Origin: Nonomuraea sp. NBC_00507
GTDB taxonomy: Bacteria > Actinomycetota > Actinomycetes > Streptosporangiales > Streptosporangiaceae
Assembly (NCBI RefSeq): GCF_036013525.1
Contig: NZ_CP107853.1
Span: 4,278,001 to 4,342,000 of the forward strand
Direction of reading: 5' to 3'
DNA length: 64,000 nt
Position numbers and translations under genes: made by a program
Shown: piece after piece, positions 27,028 to 36,424 of the stretch
Position numbering within the stretch: position 1 is the first letter of the stretch
How the letters are laid out: each line of letters begins with the position of its first letter
Notes under the pieces: generated by a model
The model's database searches: none
What the model was told of the DNA's origin: nothing
What the model saw: only the letters and a program-made list of their open reading frames with translations

Positions 27028-27603
27028 ATGGAGGATCCCGAGCTGATCAATCAGGCCATCGCCAACAATGTGCGCTTTCAGCGCTCGCACCGAGGGCTGA
27101 CGCTGGACCAGCTGGCCGCCAGGTCCGGTGTGAGCCGGGGCATGCTCGTCCAGGTCGAGCAGGGGCGGACGAACCCCAGTGTCTCCACCCTCACCAGGAT
27201 CGCCTCCGCCCTGGGCGTCACCGTGGCCCGGCTGGTCGAGGTCGCGGACGTCCCCATGGTGCGGATCGTGGACAAGGCCGACGTGGTCACGTTCCGCCAG
27301 GGCGATGTGCAGGCTCGGCTGCTCGTCGGCGCGGACACGCCGATGATCCTGGAGCTGTGGGACTGGCGCCTGGCCCCGGGGGAGCACCACGACGGCGACC
27401 CCCACCCGCCCGGCACCCGCGAGATGCTCACCGTGCTGGAGGGTGAGCTGACGCTCAGCGTCTACGGCAGGAGCCATGTGATCGGCAAGGACGACGCCGT
27501 GCTCTTCACTGCCGACCGCCCCCATCGCTATGCGAACCAGGGCGAGGAGGAGCTCAGGCTCATCATGGTGGTCGCCGAACCACGCGAGGCACATGACCAG
27601 TGA
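27028..27603 (+). CDS. XRE family regulator with C-terminal cupin domain
   Basis: 191 residues. The helix-turn-helix lies at about residues 10-65 (LTLDQLAARSGVSRGMLVQV, then TNPSVSTLTRIASALG), and the cupin at about 100-185, with HHDGDPHPPGTREMLTVLEGE as motif 1 and HRYANQGEEE in motif 2. These regulators sense a small ligand in the cupin barrel and usually control an adjacent transporter, here the divergent EamA gene. The ATG at 27028 is chosen; an in-frame GTG ten codons earlier lies inside the operator region. Confidence 0.9.
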   Translation: MEDPELINQAIANNVRFQRSHRGLTLDQLAARSGVSRGMLVQVEQGRTNPSVSTLTRIASALGVTVARLVEVADVPMVRIVDKADVVTFRQGDVQARLLVGADTPMILELWDWRLAPGEHHDGDPHPPGTREMLTVLEGELTLSVYGRSHVIGKDDAVLFTADRPHRYANQGEEELRLIMVVAEPREAHDQ

Positions 27604-27721
27604 CGGTGAGTGTGTTCCTGATCGCCCTGCGGAGTTGACGACTACGGCATATCTTGGACCACTCGTGACCGTTGCTGGGTACATCCCTGGTAAACGGCGA
27701 TACCTCGGCAGGGGGTGGCGG

Positions 27722-28027
27722 GTGAGTGAGGCCCGAGCGGCGACGGAGAAGCTCCACACGGAGCTTCATGGTCTGGGCGTCACCAGCGCGTACGAGGTGG
27801 GCGACGACGCCACCATCGCGGTGTGGATAGGCCTTGTCGTGCGATATAGGGATGGTTTTTACCGCTGGCAGGAAGGACCTGCGAAACGTCGGCATTTGGG
27901 TACGGATCCGGTTGGATGTGCCATACGCGTGGCGCGCCGCTATAAGGAACTGCAGGCCGATATCCCACTCTGGTGGGACGACCTGGCCAGGGAACTGCGG
28001 GGAATACCGGTCCAGGACTACCCATAG
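27722..28027 (+). CDS. Hypothetical protein, about 101 residues
   Basis: No recognised family. The sequence is mixed alpha/beta in character, rich in aromatic and basic residues (VVRYRDGFYRWQEGPAKRRH), and ends GIPVQDYP. GC at third positions rises from 27722 on, which supports this GTG start; a GTG at 27665 is in frame too. The middle of the gene (27840-27960) is visibly richer in A+T than its neighbours. It lies on the same strand between the XRE-cupin gene and the deacetylase gene. Confidence 0.5.
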   Translation: MSEARAATEKLHTELHGLGVTSAYEVGDDATIAVWIGLVVRYRDGFYRWQEGPAKRRHLGTDPVGCAIRVARRYKELQADIPLWWDDLARELRGIPVQDYP

Positions 28028-28057
28028 GCCCCCGCATGCGCGGTTTCGGGGGGAAGC

Positions 28058-28855
28058 ATGCGCGTCTGGGCTCTGCCGCTGGCCTTGCTCGCCCTGGTGG
28101 CCTGTGTCACCTACTCGGTGGCGTACCGCCGATCTGCCGAAGAACCGCCGGTGATCGTGCCGCTGCGGCAGGTGAGCGTCGATCCCGCCCAGCTGGCCAA
28201 GCGGCTGGCGTCGATGCAGGCCGGCTGGCCGCGTAGCCGCAAGTTCGACTGCGCGCGGCTCAAGTGCGTGGCCCTGACCTTCGACGACGGTCCCGGCGAG
28301 CACACCGGCCGGCTCCTGGATCTGCTCAGCGCGCGTGATGTCCGGGCCACGTTCTTCGTCATCGGGCAGATGGTGGCCGCCGACAGGGGCGGGATCCTCA
28401 CGCGGCGCATCGTGGACGAGGGCCACGAGATCGGCAACCACTCCTGGAGCCATCCGCCGCTGGCCGCGCTGTCGCACGAGGCGGTCCATCGCGAGCTCAA
28501 GTACACCGACGACATCGTGGAGCACCTGACCGGGGTGCGGATGCGGGTCATGCGGCCGCCGTACGGGGCCACGGACAACGGCGTCGCCGCGGAGACCCGC
28601 CGTGAAGGGCTGGCGCAGATCCTGTGGAACGTGGACACCCTCGACTGGCGCGACCGGGCGGCCCCGACCGTGGCCAAGCGGGCTTGCGAGGCCAAACCCG
28701 GGTCGATCGTCCTGCTGCACGACATTCACCGCAGCACCGTGGACGCCATGCCGGCAGTGCTCGACACGCTGAGCAGGAAGGGGTTCACGTTCGTCACGGT
28801 CTCGGAGCTGTACGGCAAGACGCCGCTGCCGGGCAGGACGTACACCTCGCGGTGA
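28058..28855 (+). CDS. Secreted or membrane-anchored polysaccharide deacetylase (NodB family)
   Basis: 265 residues. An N-terminal hydrophobic segment (residues 3-22) with Cys16 could be a signal anchor or lipobox-like site. The CE4 domain has motif 1 TFDDGPGEHT, motif 2 HEIGNHSWSHPPL with the metal His residues, motif 3 RPPYGATDNG and motif 5 IVLLHDIH. The enzyme would N-deacetylate peptidoglycan or chitin-like glycans outside the cell. The ATG is preceded by GGGGGGAAG. DUF2461 follows after 35 bases. Confidence 0.92.
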   Translation: MRVWALPLALLALVACVTYSVAYRRSAEEPPVIVPLRQVSVDPAQLAKRLASMQAGWPRSRKFDCARLKCVALTFDDGPGEHTGRLLDLLSARDVRATFFVIGQMVAADRGGILTRRIVDEGHEIGNHSWSHPPLAALSHEAVHRELKYTDDIVEHLTGVRMRVMRPPYGATDNGVAAETRREGLAQILWNVDTLDWRDRAAPTVAKRACEAKPGSIVLLHDIHRSTVDAMPAVLDTLSRKGFTFVTVSELYGKTPLPGRTYTSR

Positions 28856-28890
28856 CCCGGGATGTCGGTGGGACGTGGCACCCTGACGGC

Positions 28891-29541
28891 ATGGGTTTCA
28901 CCGGCTTCCCCGACGAGGCGTTCATCTTCTATGAGGGCCTCGAGGCGGACAACAGCAAGACTTACTTCACCCGGCACAAGCAGCTCTACGAGGAGGCGGT
29001 GCGGGCGCCCATGGTCGCGCTCACCGACGAGCTTGCCGCCGAGTTCGGGCCCGCGCAGCTCTTCCGGCCCTATCGTGACGTGCGTTTCTCCAAGGACAAG
29101 TCGCCATACAAGACGCATCAGGGTGCGTTCGTGGATCTGATGCCGGGGATCGGGCTTTATGTCGAGATCAGCGCGTCAGGGCTGTTCACGGCCGGGGGCT
29201 TCTACACGCAGGCGGCCGACCAGGTGGCTCGCTACCGCGCGGCGGTGGATGAGGATCTTTCGGGCAAGCCGTTGACGGCGATCACCGACGCGCTGGCGGC
29301 GGCCGGTTACGAGGTGGGGGGCGAGCGGCTGAAGACCAAACCGCGCGGCTTCACCGAGGATCACCCGCGCATCGACCTGCTGCGTCACAAGTCGTTGTAC
29401 GCGGGGATGCGCTTCGAGCCTGAGCCCTGGGTGCACACGGCGGAGGCCCGCGCCCGTGTGGAGCAGACCTGGCGCGCCTTCGGGCCGCTGGTCGAATGGC
29501 TCTGCACCCACGTCAGGGGCAGCGAGCTCCCCCGCCGCTGA
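28891..29541 (+). CDS. DUF2461 (TIGR02453) family protein
   Basis: 216 residues, typical of the family. It shows the N-terminal GFPDEAFIFYEGLEADNSKT, the central FRPYRDVRFSKDKSPYKTHQ and GLYVEISASGLFTAGGFY. No biochemical role is known. A convergent stem-loop separates it from typA. Confidence 0.85.
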   Translation: MGFTGFPDEAFIFYEGLEADNSKTYFTRHKQLYEEAVRAPMVALTDELAAEFGPAQLFRPYRDVRFSKDKSPYKTHQGAFVDLMPGIGLYVEISASGLFTAGGFYTQAADQVARYRAAVDEDLSGKPLTAITDALAAAGYEVGGERLKTKPRGFTEDHPRIDLLRHKSLYAGMRFEPEPWVHTAEARARVEQTWRAFGPLVEWLCTHVRGSELPRR

Positions 29542-29568
29542 CCACCCGATCCCGCCCCCTACGGCCTA

Positions 29569-29615
29569 CGCGCAGGCACCACCCGCGCCTGCGCGTCGGG
29601 GGCGGTGCCTGCGCG
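29569..29615. terminator. Bidirectional stem-loop between DUF2461 and typA
   Basis: CGCGCAGGCACC (29569-29580) pairs perfectly over 12 bp with 29604-29615, with a 23-base loop that itself contains GCGCCTGCGCG. It ends both convergent genes; no T run is present. Confidence 0.6.
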
Positions 29616-29621
29616 TCGGGA

Positions 29622-31472
<1,851 letters not shown>

Positions 31473-31614
31473 GATGACGTCTCGCTCTGTGTCGTGGGGT
31501 CGGCCGCGCGAAGTCGCGACCACTTAAGTCTAGTTGATCCCCTCTCATGGCAAGAGCGGCACGAGATGACGGCGAGCGTAAGCGCGGGCGTCCTCGTCGT
31601 TGCCGACCGGGGCT

Positions 31615-31658
31615 GCACCTCGGCCGCACCTCGGCTGCACCTGGGGCGCACCTCGGCT
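31615..31658. repeat. Four tandem 11-bp units
   Basis: Four consecutive copies of GCACCTCGGCY occur at 31615-31625, 31626-31636, 31637-31647 (GCACCTGGGGC) and 31648-31658, in the 253-base gap between typA and the first shortened ANL gene. Confidence 0.8.
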
Positions 31659-31675
31659 GCAGCTACATAGAGGGT

Positions 31676-31719
31676 TGCACATTTGTGCGCATGGCAATGG
31701 TCGGGCCGGTCCCTAGATT
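31676..31719 (+). promoter_or_regulatory. Leaderless-type promoter of the first shortened ANL gene, with upstream element
   Basis: TAGATT (31714-31719) lies six bases before the ATG at 31726, so the transcript should begin at or next to the start codon; no ribosome-binding site is present. TGCACATTTGTGCGCATG (31676-31693) lies 20 bases upstream and resembles a block at the same distance before the second shortened ANL gene. Confidence 0.55.
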
Positions 31720-31725
31720 GTCGGC

Positions 31726-32478
31726 ATGACGTGGACAGAGCTGGTTATGACGTCGGCGCCGACGAAAGGTGACCAGCCGGCGGTGAGCGATGTCAGGACC
31801 GGTGAGGTGTTGTCGTACGCCGCGTTCGTGCGCCGCGTCACGCGTGCCGCGGCGGGCCTGCGCCGCCACGGCCTCCAGCAAGGCGAGCACGTGATCGTCG
31901 ACGTCCCGCTCGGTGTGTCGTTGCCCGTCGCGGTCCACTCCGTCGCCTGGGCCGGTGGGATCGCGGCACTCAGGTCCACCGGCAAGGCCCGCATGATGAT
32001 CACCTTGCGCGACTACGATCCGGCGGCCGTAAAGGCCGATCGGGTCTTCGCCTTCCGTCCGGGGCCGGGTGTCAGGCCGTTCGGTGAGTTGCTGGTCAGC
32101 GGTGCCGTGGACTTCGGTCCACTGGCGGGTCCCGCGCTCACGCTCGACGGCGCGCGCGTCTTCGACCACATCGAGCTGGCCGGCGACCTGCGCAGGGTGG
32201 CCACGCGCCTGGTGATCGGCAAGGACGACGTGGTGATCAGCGCGGTCAGCGAGCCGTTCACAGGTCTGCGGGTGCTGGACCTGGCGATGATGGCCGGCGC
32301 CCACGTCGTGCTCGCGCACGACCCCAGCGTGGTCGGGTGCCGCGTGCTGGCCGAGGAACACCGAGCCACCATGATCATCGCCCCTTACGACCTGGCCAGG
32401 CGGCTGCTCGGCGACCCCATCCTCGCGTTCGTGCGCGTCGTGGACGAGAGGGCGGTCGTCAGCTCACTCCGCCGGTGA
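31726..32478 (+). CDS. Shortened adenylate-forming (ANL) N-terminal-domain protein lacking the P-loop
   Basis: 250 residues that follow the fold of the N-terminal domain of acyl-CoA ligases/AMP-binding enzymes: LSYAAFVRRVTRAAAGLRRH, HSVAWAGGIAALRSTG, then IGKDDVVISAVSEP, LDLAMMAGAHVVLAHDP and EEHRATMIIAPYDLARRL. The ATP-binding P-loop, which in active enzymes (S/T-GTTG-PKG) lies just before this second block, is absent at about residues 143-150, and the protein stops before the A5-A10 motifs and the C-terminal domain. It is thus very unlikely to adenylate a substrate. Codon use is normal and the frame is intact, so it looks maintained, not a decaying fragment. A scaffold or ligand-binding role is possible. 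Confidence 0.75.
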   Translation: MTWTELVMTSAPTKGDQPAVSDVRTGEVLSYAAFVRRVTRAAAGLRRHGLQQGEHVIVDVPLGVSLPVAVHSVAWAGGIAALRSTGKARMMITLRDYDPAAVKADRVFAFRPGPGVRPFGELLVSGAVDFGPLAGPALTLDGARVFDHIELAGDLRRVATRLVIGKDDVVISAVSEPFTGLRVLDLAMMAGAHVVLAHDPSVVGCRVLAEEHRATMIIAPYDLARRLLGDPILAFVRVVDERAVVSSLRR

Positions 32479-32483
32479 CCGTC

Positions 32484-32508
32484 CAGGGGCCCGCGGGTGC
32501 GGCCCCTG
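32484..32508 (+). terminator. Stem-loop after the first shortened ANL gene
   Basis: CAGGGGCC (32484-32491) and GGCCCCTG (32501-32508) pair perfectly six bases past the stop codon, separating this gene from the LuxR-type regulator. Confidence 0.6.
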
Positions 32509-32570
32509 AGGTCGTGGGCTGTGAAACACTGTGCGAAAAGGGTGATCCTTCAGCGACGCAGGGTGACCAG

Positions 32571-34985
32571 ATGCCAGAGCCCCCCAGGCACAACCTTCCC
32601 GCAGAGCCCAACCGGTTCGTCGGCCGCGAACGCGATGTCGACGATCTCCGCAGGTTGTTCGGCGAGACGCGGGTCGTGACCTTGTGCGGGGTCGGCGGCA
32701 TCGGCAAGACCCGGCTGGCCCTGCGGGTCGCGGCGGGGCTGCTGTCCCGCTATCCCGACGGGGTCTGGCTGGTCGAGCTGGCCAGGCTGCGCCGGGCCGA
32801 GCTGGTCGTGCCGGAGATCGCCCGTGTGCTGCGGGTGCACCAGGAGGTCAACCGGCCGCTGCTCGACACCGTGACGGCCAGGCTGCGCGACCTGTGCTGC
32901 CTGCTGCTGCTCGACAACTGCGAGCACCTGGTCGACACGTGCGCCGAGGTGACGGCCGGGCTGGTGGCCTCCTGTCCGCGGCTGAGCGTCCTGGCCACCA
33001 GCAGGGAGCCGCTGCGCATCGCCAGCGAGCTGATCTGGCGGGTGCCGCCGCTCGATCTGCCCGACGCGGAGAGCGCCGACGCCGAGTCCGTGCAGTTGTT
33101 CCTGGACCGGGCGGCGGCCGCGGGCACCAGGCCGGGCCCTGGCGGCCTGTCCGACGTCATACGCCTGTGCCGGGCACTGGATGGGCTGCCGCTGGCCCTG
33201 GAGCTCGCCGCGGCCCGTACGAGCCTGCTCAGCCCCGGGCAGATCGCCGACCGCATCGACGACCGCTTCTCGCTGCTCACCACGGGTGGCCGCACCGCCC
33301 CCGCCCGGCAGCGCACACTGGCGGCGGCCGTCGAGTGGAGCCACGACCTGCTGTCGGCCAAGGAGCAGGTGCTGCTGCGCCGGCTGTCGGTGTTCGCCGG
33401 GGCCTTCGACCTGGATCTGGCCGAGCAGGTCTGCGCGGAGCAACCCATCGCGCCCGCGGATTTCGTGGACCTGCTGGGCAGCCTGGTCGACAAGTCGCTC
33501 GTGTTGTGCGACGAGAGCCGCACGCGCTATTGGCTGCTGGAGACCATCAAGCGTTACGCGCTCGAACGACTCCAGCAGGCCGGCGAGCGCGATGCGCTGC
33601 GCGAGCGGCACCTCCACGTGCTCTGTGAGCTGCAGGCGCGCCACTTCGCGACGGAGATGGTCGAGCCCGGCGTGCCGTGGCGCGAACGCCTGCGGGCACT
33701 CACCGCGAGCCGGAGCCTGCTCGACGATCAGCGGGTGGCGCTCGACTGGGCCGCCGAATCCGGGGACGTGTCACGGGGGCTGCACCTCTGCGCGACCAGC
33801 ACCGGGCTGCTGCCGATCGGCGGCCTCACAGAGGTCGTCGCCTGGATCGAGCGCCTGCTCTCGCTCGACCTGTCCTGCGTGCCGGCCGAGCGGATCGCGC
33901 ACGCCAAGGCGTACCTGGCCTATGGCCTGGAGGCGCGCGACGAGCTGAGCCGCTCGCTGGAGGTGGCCGAGGAGAGCCTGGCCGGGATGTCTCCGGTGGA
34001 CGCGTTCTCCCGCAGCGCCATACTCAACACCATCGCGACGGTGCTGCTCCGCATGGGCCGGGCCGACGAGGCGCTGCGCTACGCGGAGGAGGGCCTGGCC
34101 GTAGCCGTCCGCTCCGGCGACCTCTGGAACCAGGCGGCGGGGCTGGCCGGGCTGTCAGCGGTGGCCCTGACCCGCGGCCGGGTGCGCGAGGCCCAGCGGC
34201 ACGCCGAGGAGGCGCTCGCCCGAGCCCGCGAGCACGGCCACCGCTGGATCATGGCCGGGGCCGCGGCCCAGCTCGGCGCGGTGGCCGAGGCGCGCGGCGA
34301 CCTGGCGACGGCCGAGGCCCACTACACGATGGCCGTCCCCTGGCTGCGGGAGCTGGGCAGCCGCGCCGACCTGGCCCGCTGCCTGGCCAGGATCGGCCGG
34401 GTCGCGGCGATGTCGCACGAGTTCGGCCTCGCCAGGGAGCGGCTTGCCGCGAGCCTCGCGCTGAGCAGGCAGACCGGGCAACGCCGGGGGGTGGCCCGCT
34501 GTCTCGCGGGGCTGTCGGTGCTGGCGGAGCACGAAGGCGACCTGGAGGGCGCCGTGCTGACCGCCGCGGCGGCGGCCGCGCTCCGCGAGTCGATCGGGCA
34601 ACATTCGCCCACGATCAGGATCGAGGAGCTGCTCGGCAGGGCCCGTGCCAAACTGGGGGCGGGCCGCACCCTGTCGCTGTGGTCGCGTGGCCGGGCTATG
34701 AGCGCGGACGACGCCGCCCGCCACGTGCTGGAGGGCGAGCGCCCGGCGAGCGAGATTCCGGTGGCCGCCGAGCCCGTCAGGCACTCGCTCCTGACCGCCC
34801 GCGAGCACGAGATCGCCGGCCTGCTCACCCGCGGCCTGTCCAACCGGGCCATCGCGGAGGAGCTGGTGATCAGCCCGGCCACGGTCGCCCGGCATATCGC
34901 CAACATCATGGAAAAGCTCGGCTATACCTCCCGCGCGCAGATCGCGGTCTGGGCGGCCGAGCACTCTTCGAACCCGTCTGCATAG
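32571..34985 (+). CDS. Large ATPase regulator with TPR-like repeats and LuxR-type HTH
   Basis: 804 residues. Order: NB-ARC/AAA-like ATPase (FVGRERDVDDL, Walker A GVGGIGKT at residues 40-47, Walker B LLLLDNCEHL near 110, sensor VLATSREPLR), a winged helix/linker, a helical TPR-like region (about 400-680) and a C-terminal LuxR HTH (LTAREHEIAGLLTRGLSNRA, then EELVISPATVARHIANIMEK). This is the signal-dependent regulator architecture common in secondary metabolism and stress control. ATG 32571 is the first plausible start, though no strong ribosome-binding site is seen. It is flanked by two shortened ANL genes, which are its most likely targets. Confidence 0.9.
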   Translation: MPEPPRHNLPAEPNRFVGRERDVDDLRRLFGETRVVTLCGVGGIGKTRLALRVAAGLLSRYPDGVWLVELARLRRAELVVPEIARVLRVHQEVNRPLLDTVTARLRDLCCLLLLDNCEHLVDTCAEVTAGLVASCPRLSVLATSREPLRIASELIWRVPPLDLPDAESADAESVQLFLDRAAAAGTRPGPGGLSDVIRLCRALDGLPLALELAAARTSLLSPGQIADRIDDRFSLLTTGGRTAPARQRTLAAAVEWSHDLLSAKEQVLLRRLSVFAGAFDLDLAEQVCAEQPIAPADFVDLLGSLVDKSLVLCDESRTRYWLLETIKRYALERLQQAGERDALRERHLHVLCELQARHFATEMVEPGVPWRERLRALTASRSLLDDQRVALDWAAESGDVSRGLHLCATSTGLLPIGGLTEVVAWIERLLSLDLSCVPAERIAHAKAYLAYGLEARDELSRSLEVAEESLAGMSPVDAFSRSAILNTIATVLLRMGRADEALRYAEEGLAVAVRSGDLWNQAAGLAGLSAVALTRGRVREAQRHAEEALARAREHGHRWIMAGAAAQLGAVAEARGDLATAEAHYTMAVPWLRELGSRADLARCLARIGRVAAMSHEFGLARERLAASLALSRQTGQRRGVARCLAGLSVLAEHEGDLEGAVLTAAAAAALRESIGQHSPTIRIEELLGRARAKLGAGRTLSLWSRGRAMSADDAARHVLEGERPASEIPVAAEPVRHSLLTAREHEIAGLLTRGLSNRAIAEELVISPATVARHIANIMEKLGYTSRAQIAVWAAEHSSNPSA

Positions 34986-34990
34986 GCATC

Positions 34991-35034
34991 TGCATATTCC
35001 GCCCCATGTACGCATGAGACGCCCTCCCTACCGT
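34991..35034 (+). promoter_or_regulatory. Leaderless-type promoter of the second shortened ANL gene
   Basis: TACCGT (35029-35034) lies seven bases before the ATG at 35042. TGCATATTCCGCCCCATG (34991-35008) shares 12 of 18 bases with the element before the first shortened ANL gene and has the same 20-base distance to the -10, so the two genes are probably co-regulated. Confidence 0.55.
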
Positions 35035-35041
35035 GGGCGGC

Positions 35042-35434
35042 ATGGATGAGCGCGTCGTCATCGTGGACTCGGACACAGGACTGAGGCTCACCGAGGAGCA
35101 GCTGGACGAGAGGTCAGCTGCCGCGATCATCCAGTTGCGGCGCAGGGGCGTGCGGGTGGGCGACACCGTGCTCATCTGCCTGCCGGTCGGGCCCGATCTG
35201 CTGGTGGCGGCCGACGCGGTGATCGCCGTGGGCGGCGTGGCCTGGCCGGTGCCGGCCGACCTCGAGACGTGGGCGCTCCATGAACGCATTGAGGCCAGCG
35301 GGGCCCGCGTGCTGATCTCCGACCTCCCGCAGGCGCTGGAGGCGGCCGAGGAGTCCCGTGTGCGGATCGTCATGAGCGTCGCAGACCTCAGCGCCCTCCA
35401 GGCCGCCCGCGAGGCGGACGCCGAGCGAGCATAA
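35042..35434 (+). CDS. Very short ANL N-terminal-domain-like protein
   Basis: 130 residues, corresponding to only the first subdomain of an acyl-CoA ligase-like protein: GLRLTEEQLDERSAAAIIQL, RRRGVRVGDTVLICLPVGPD, ADAVIAVGGVAWPVPADLET and SGARVLISDLPQA. It ends before the P-loop position. There is an intact frame, normal codon use and an ATG that fits a leaderless mRNA. It cannot be an enzyme of the family. It may work with the 250-residue protein on the other side of the LuxR regulator, or be a remnant. Confidence 0.65.
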   Translation: MDERVVIVDSDTGLRLTEEQLDERSAAAIIQLRRRGVRVGDTVLICLPVGPDLLVAADAVIAVGGVAWPVPADLETWALHERIEASGARVLISDLPQALEAAEESRVRIVMSVADLSALQAAREADAERA

Positions 35435-35437
35435 GCT
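35432..35437 (+). promoter_or_regulatory. -10 box of the alpha/beta hydrolase gene (leaderless type)
   Basis: TAAGCT overlaps the stop codon of the preceding gene and lies seven bases before the ATG at 35445. No ribosome-binding site is visible, so a leaderless transcript is likely. Confidence 0.45.
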
Positions 35438-35444
35438 CGTATTC

Positions 35445-36197
35445 ATGCCTTTCGCGCCCAACTTCCCGGTCATGCTCAGGACTGAGGACGGGGTTCGCAT
35501 CGATGCGGCCCACACCCCGTCCGCGCGGACGGACCTCGGGATCGTGGTGGCGCACGGTTTCACCGGGTCGTGGCGGGAGCGTCCGGCGCGCCGCATCGTG
35601 CACGTGCTCAGCGGGTACGCCGGCGTGATCGCCTTCGACTTCCGCGGCCACGGGCGCTCCGGCGGCGAGACGACCGTGGGCGACCTGGAGGTGCTGGACG
35701 TGGAGGCGGCCGTCAGGCACGCGCGCGTGGTGGGCTACGAGAAGATCGCGGTGGTGGGGTTCTCCATGGGCGCGGCGGTGGCCGTACGGCACGCGGGGCT
35801 GCGTGGCGGGGTCGACGCGGTGGCGGCGGTGAGCGGCCCGGCCCGCTGGCACTACCGGGGCACCAAGCCGATGCGCCAGGTGCACTGGGTCATCGAGCAG
35901 CCGTTCGGGCGGTGGGCGGCCAGGGTGGCCAAGCGCACCAGGATCGCCCGCGGCCCGTGGGACCCGATCCCGATGCCGCCTTACGAGGCCGCCGCGCTCA
36001 TCTCTCCGACCCCTCTCCTGATCGTCCACGGCGACGCCGACACGTTCTTCCCGCTGGAGCACGCGCACCAGTTGTACGCCGGCGCACGCGAGCCCAAAGA
36101 GCTCTGGGTCGAGCCCGGGTACGGTCACGCCGAGGCCGCCGCGACCCCCGCACTCATCACCAGAATCGGCAAATGGATCTCCTCGAACTTTTTGTGA
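35445..36197 (+). CDS. Alpha/beta hydrolase
   Basis: 250 residues. The nucleophile elbow is GFSMGAAVAV, the oxyanion loop follows VVAHGFTGSW, the acid lies in LLIVHGDADTFFP and the catalytic His in GYGHAEAA. FDFRGHGRSGGE is the common strand-4/loop of esterases and lysophospholipase-like hydrolases. No signal peptide. The substrate is unknown. It begins ten bases after the short ANL gene and may share regulation with it. Confidence 0.88.
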   Translation: MPFAPNFPVMLRTEDGVRIDAAHTPSARTDLGIVVAHGFTGSWRERPARRIVHVLSGYAGVIAFDFRGHGRSGGETTVGDLEVLDVEAAVRHARVVGYEKIAVVGFSMGAAVAVRHAGLRGGVDAVAAVSGPARWHYRGTKPMRQVHWVIEQPFGRWAARVAKRTRIARGPWDPIPMPPYEAAALISPTPLLIVHGDADTFFPLEHAHQLYAGAREPKELWVEPGYGHAEAAATPALITRIGKWISSNFL

Positions 36198-36224
36198 GTA
36201 AAACACGTCTACCTAGAGCGGATG

Positions 36225-36268
36225 GAAGGAAACCGCCGGGAGAAAGTCCTTGGGGAAGGAAACCGTCG
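36225..36268. repeat. 15-bp direct repeat
   Basis: GGAAGGAAACCGCCG (36225-36239) recurs as GGAAGGAAACCGTCG (36254-36268), one mismatch, 29 bases apart, in the gap between two convergent genes. Confidence 0.6.
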
Positions 36269-36358
36269 ATGCGGTGGACGTGGGACATACTTCAGTAGTC
36301 AGGCGGTCGCCCAGCGTCGCGGGGGCGCGCTGGGTGGCATCCTGCCCATGCCCGCCGT

Positions 36359-36417
36359 GGGCCCCGCGAGACAACCGCGCGGGGCCCCGAGCCGGCCTCA
36401 CGGAGTGAGGCCGGCTC
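36359..36417. terminator. Two adjacent strong stem-loops between convergent genes
   Basis: The first stem pairs 36359-36368 with 36378-36387 (10 bp). The second pairs 36389-36401 with 36405-36417 (13 bp perfect, 3-base loop). They lie between the hydrolase and the aldehyde dehydrogenase and would stop transcription from both sides. Confidence 0.7.
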
Positions 36418-36424
36418 ACAGGCC

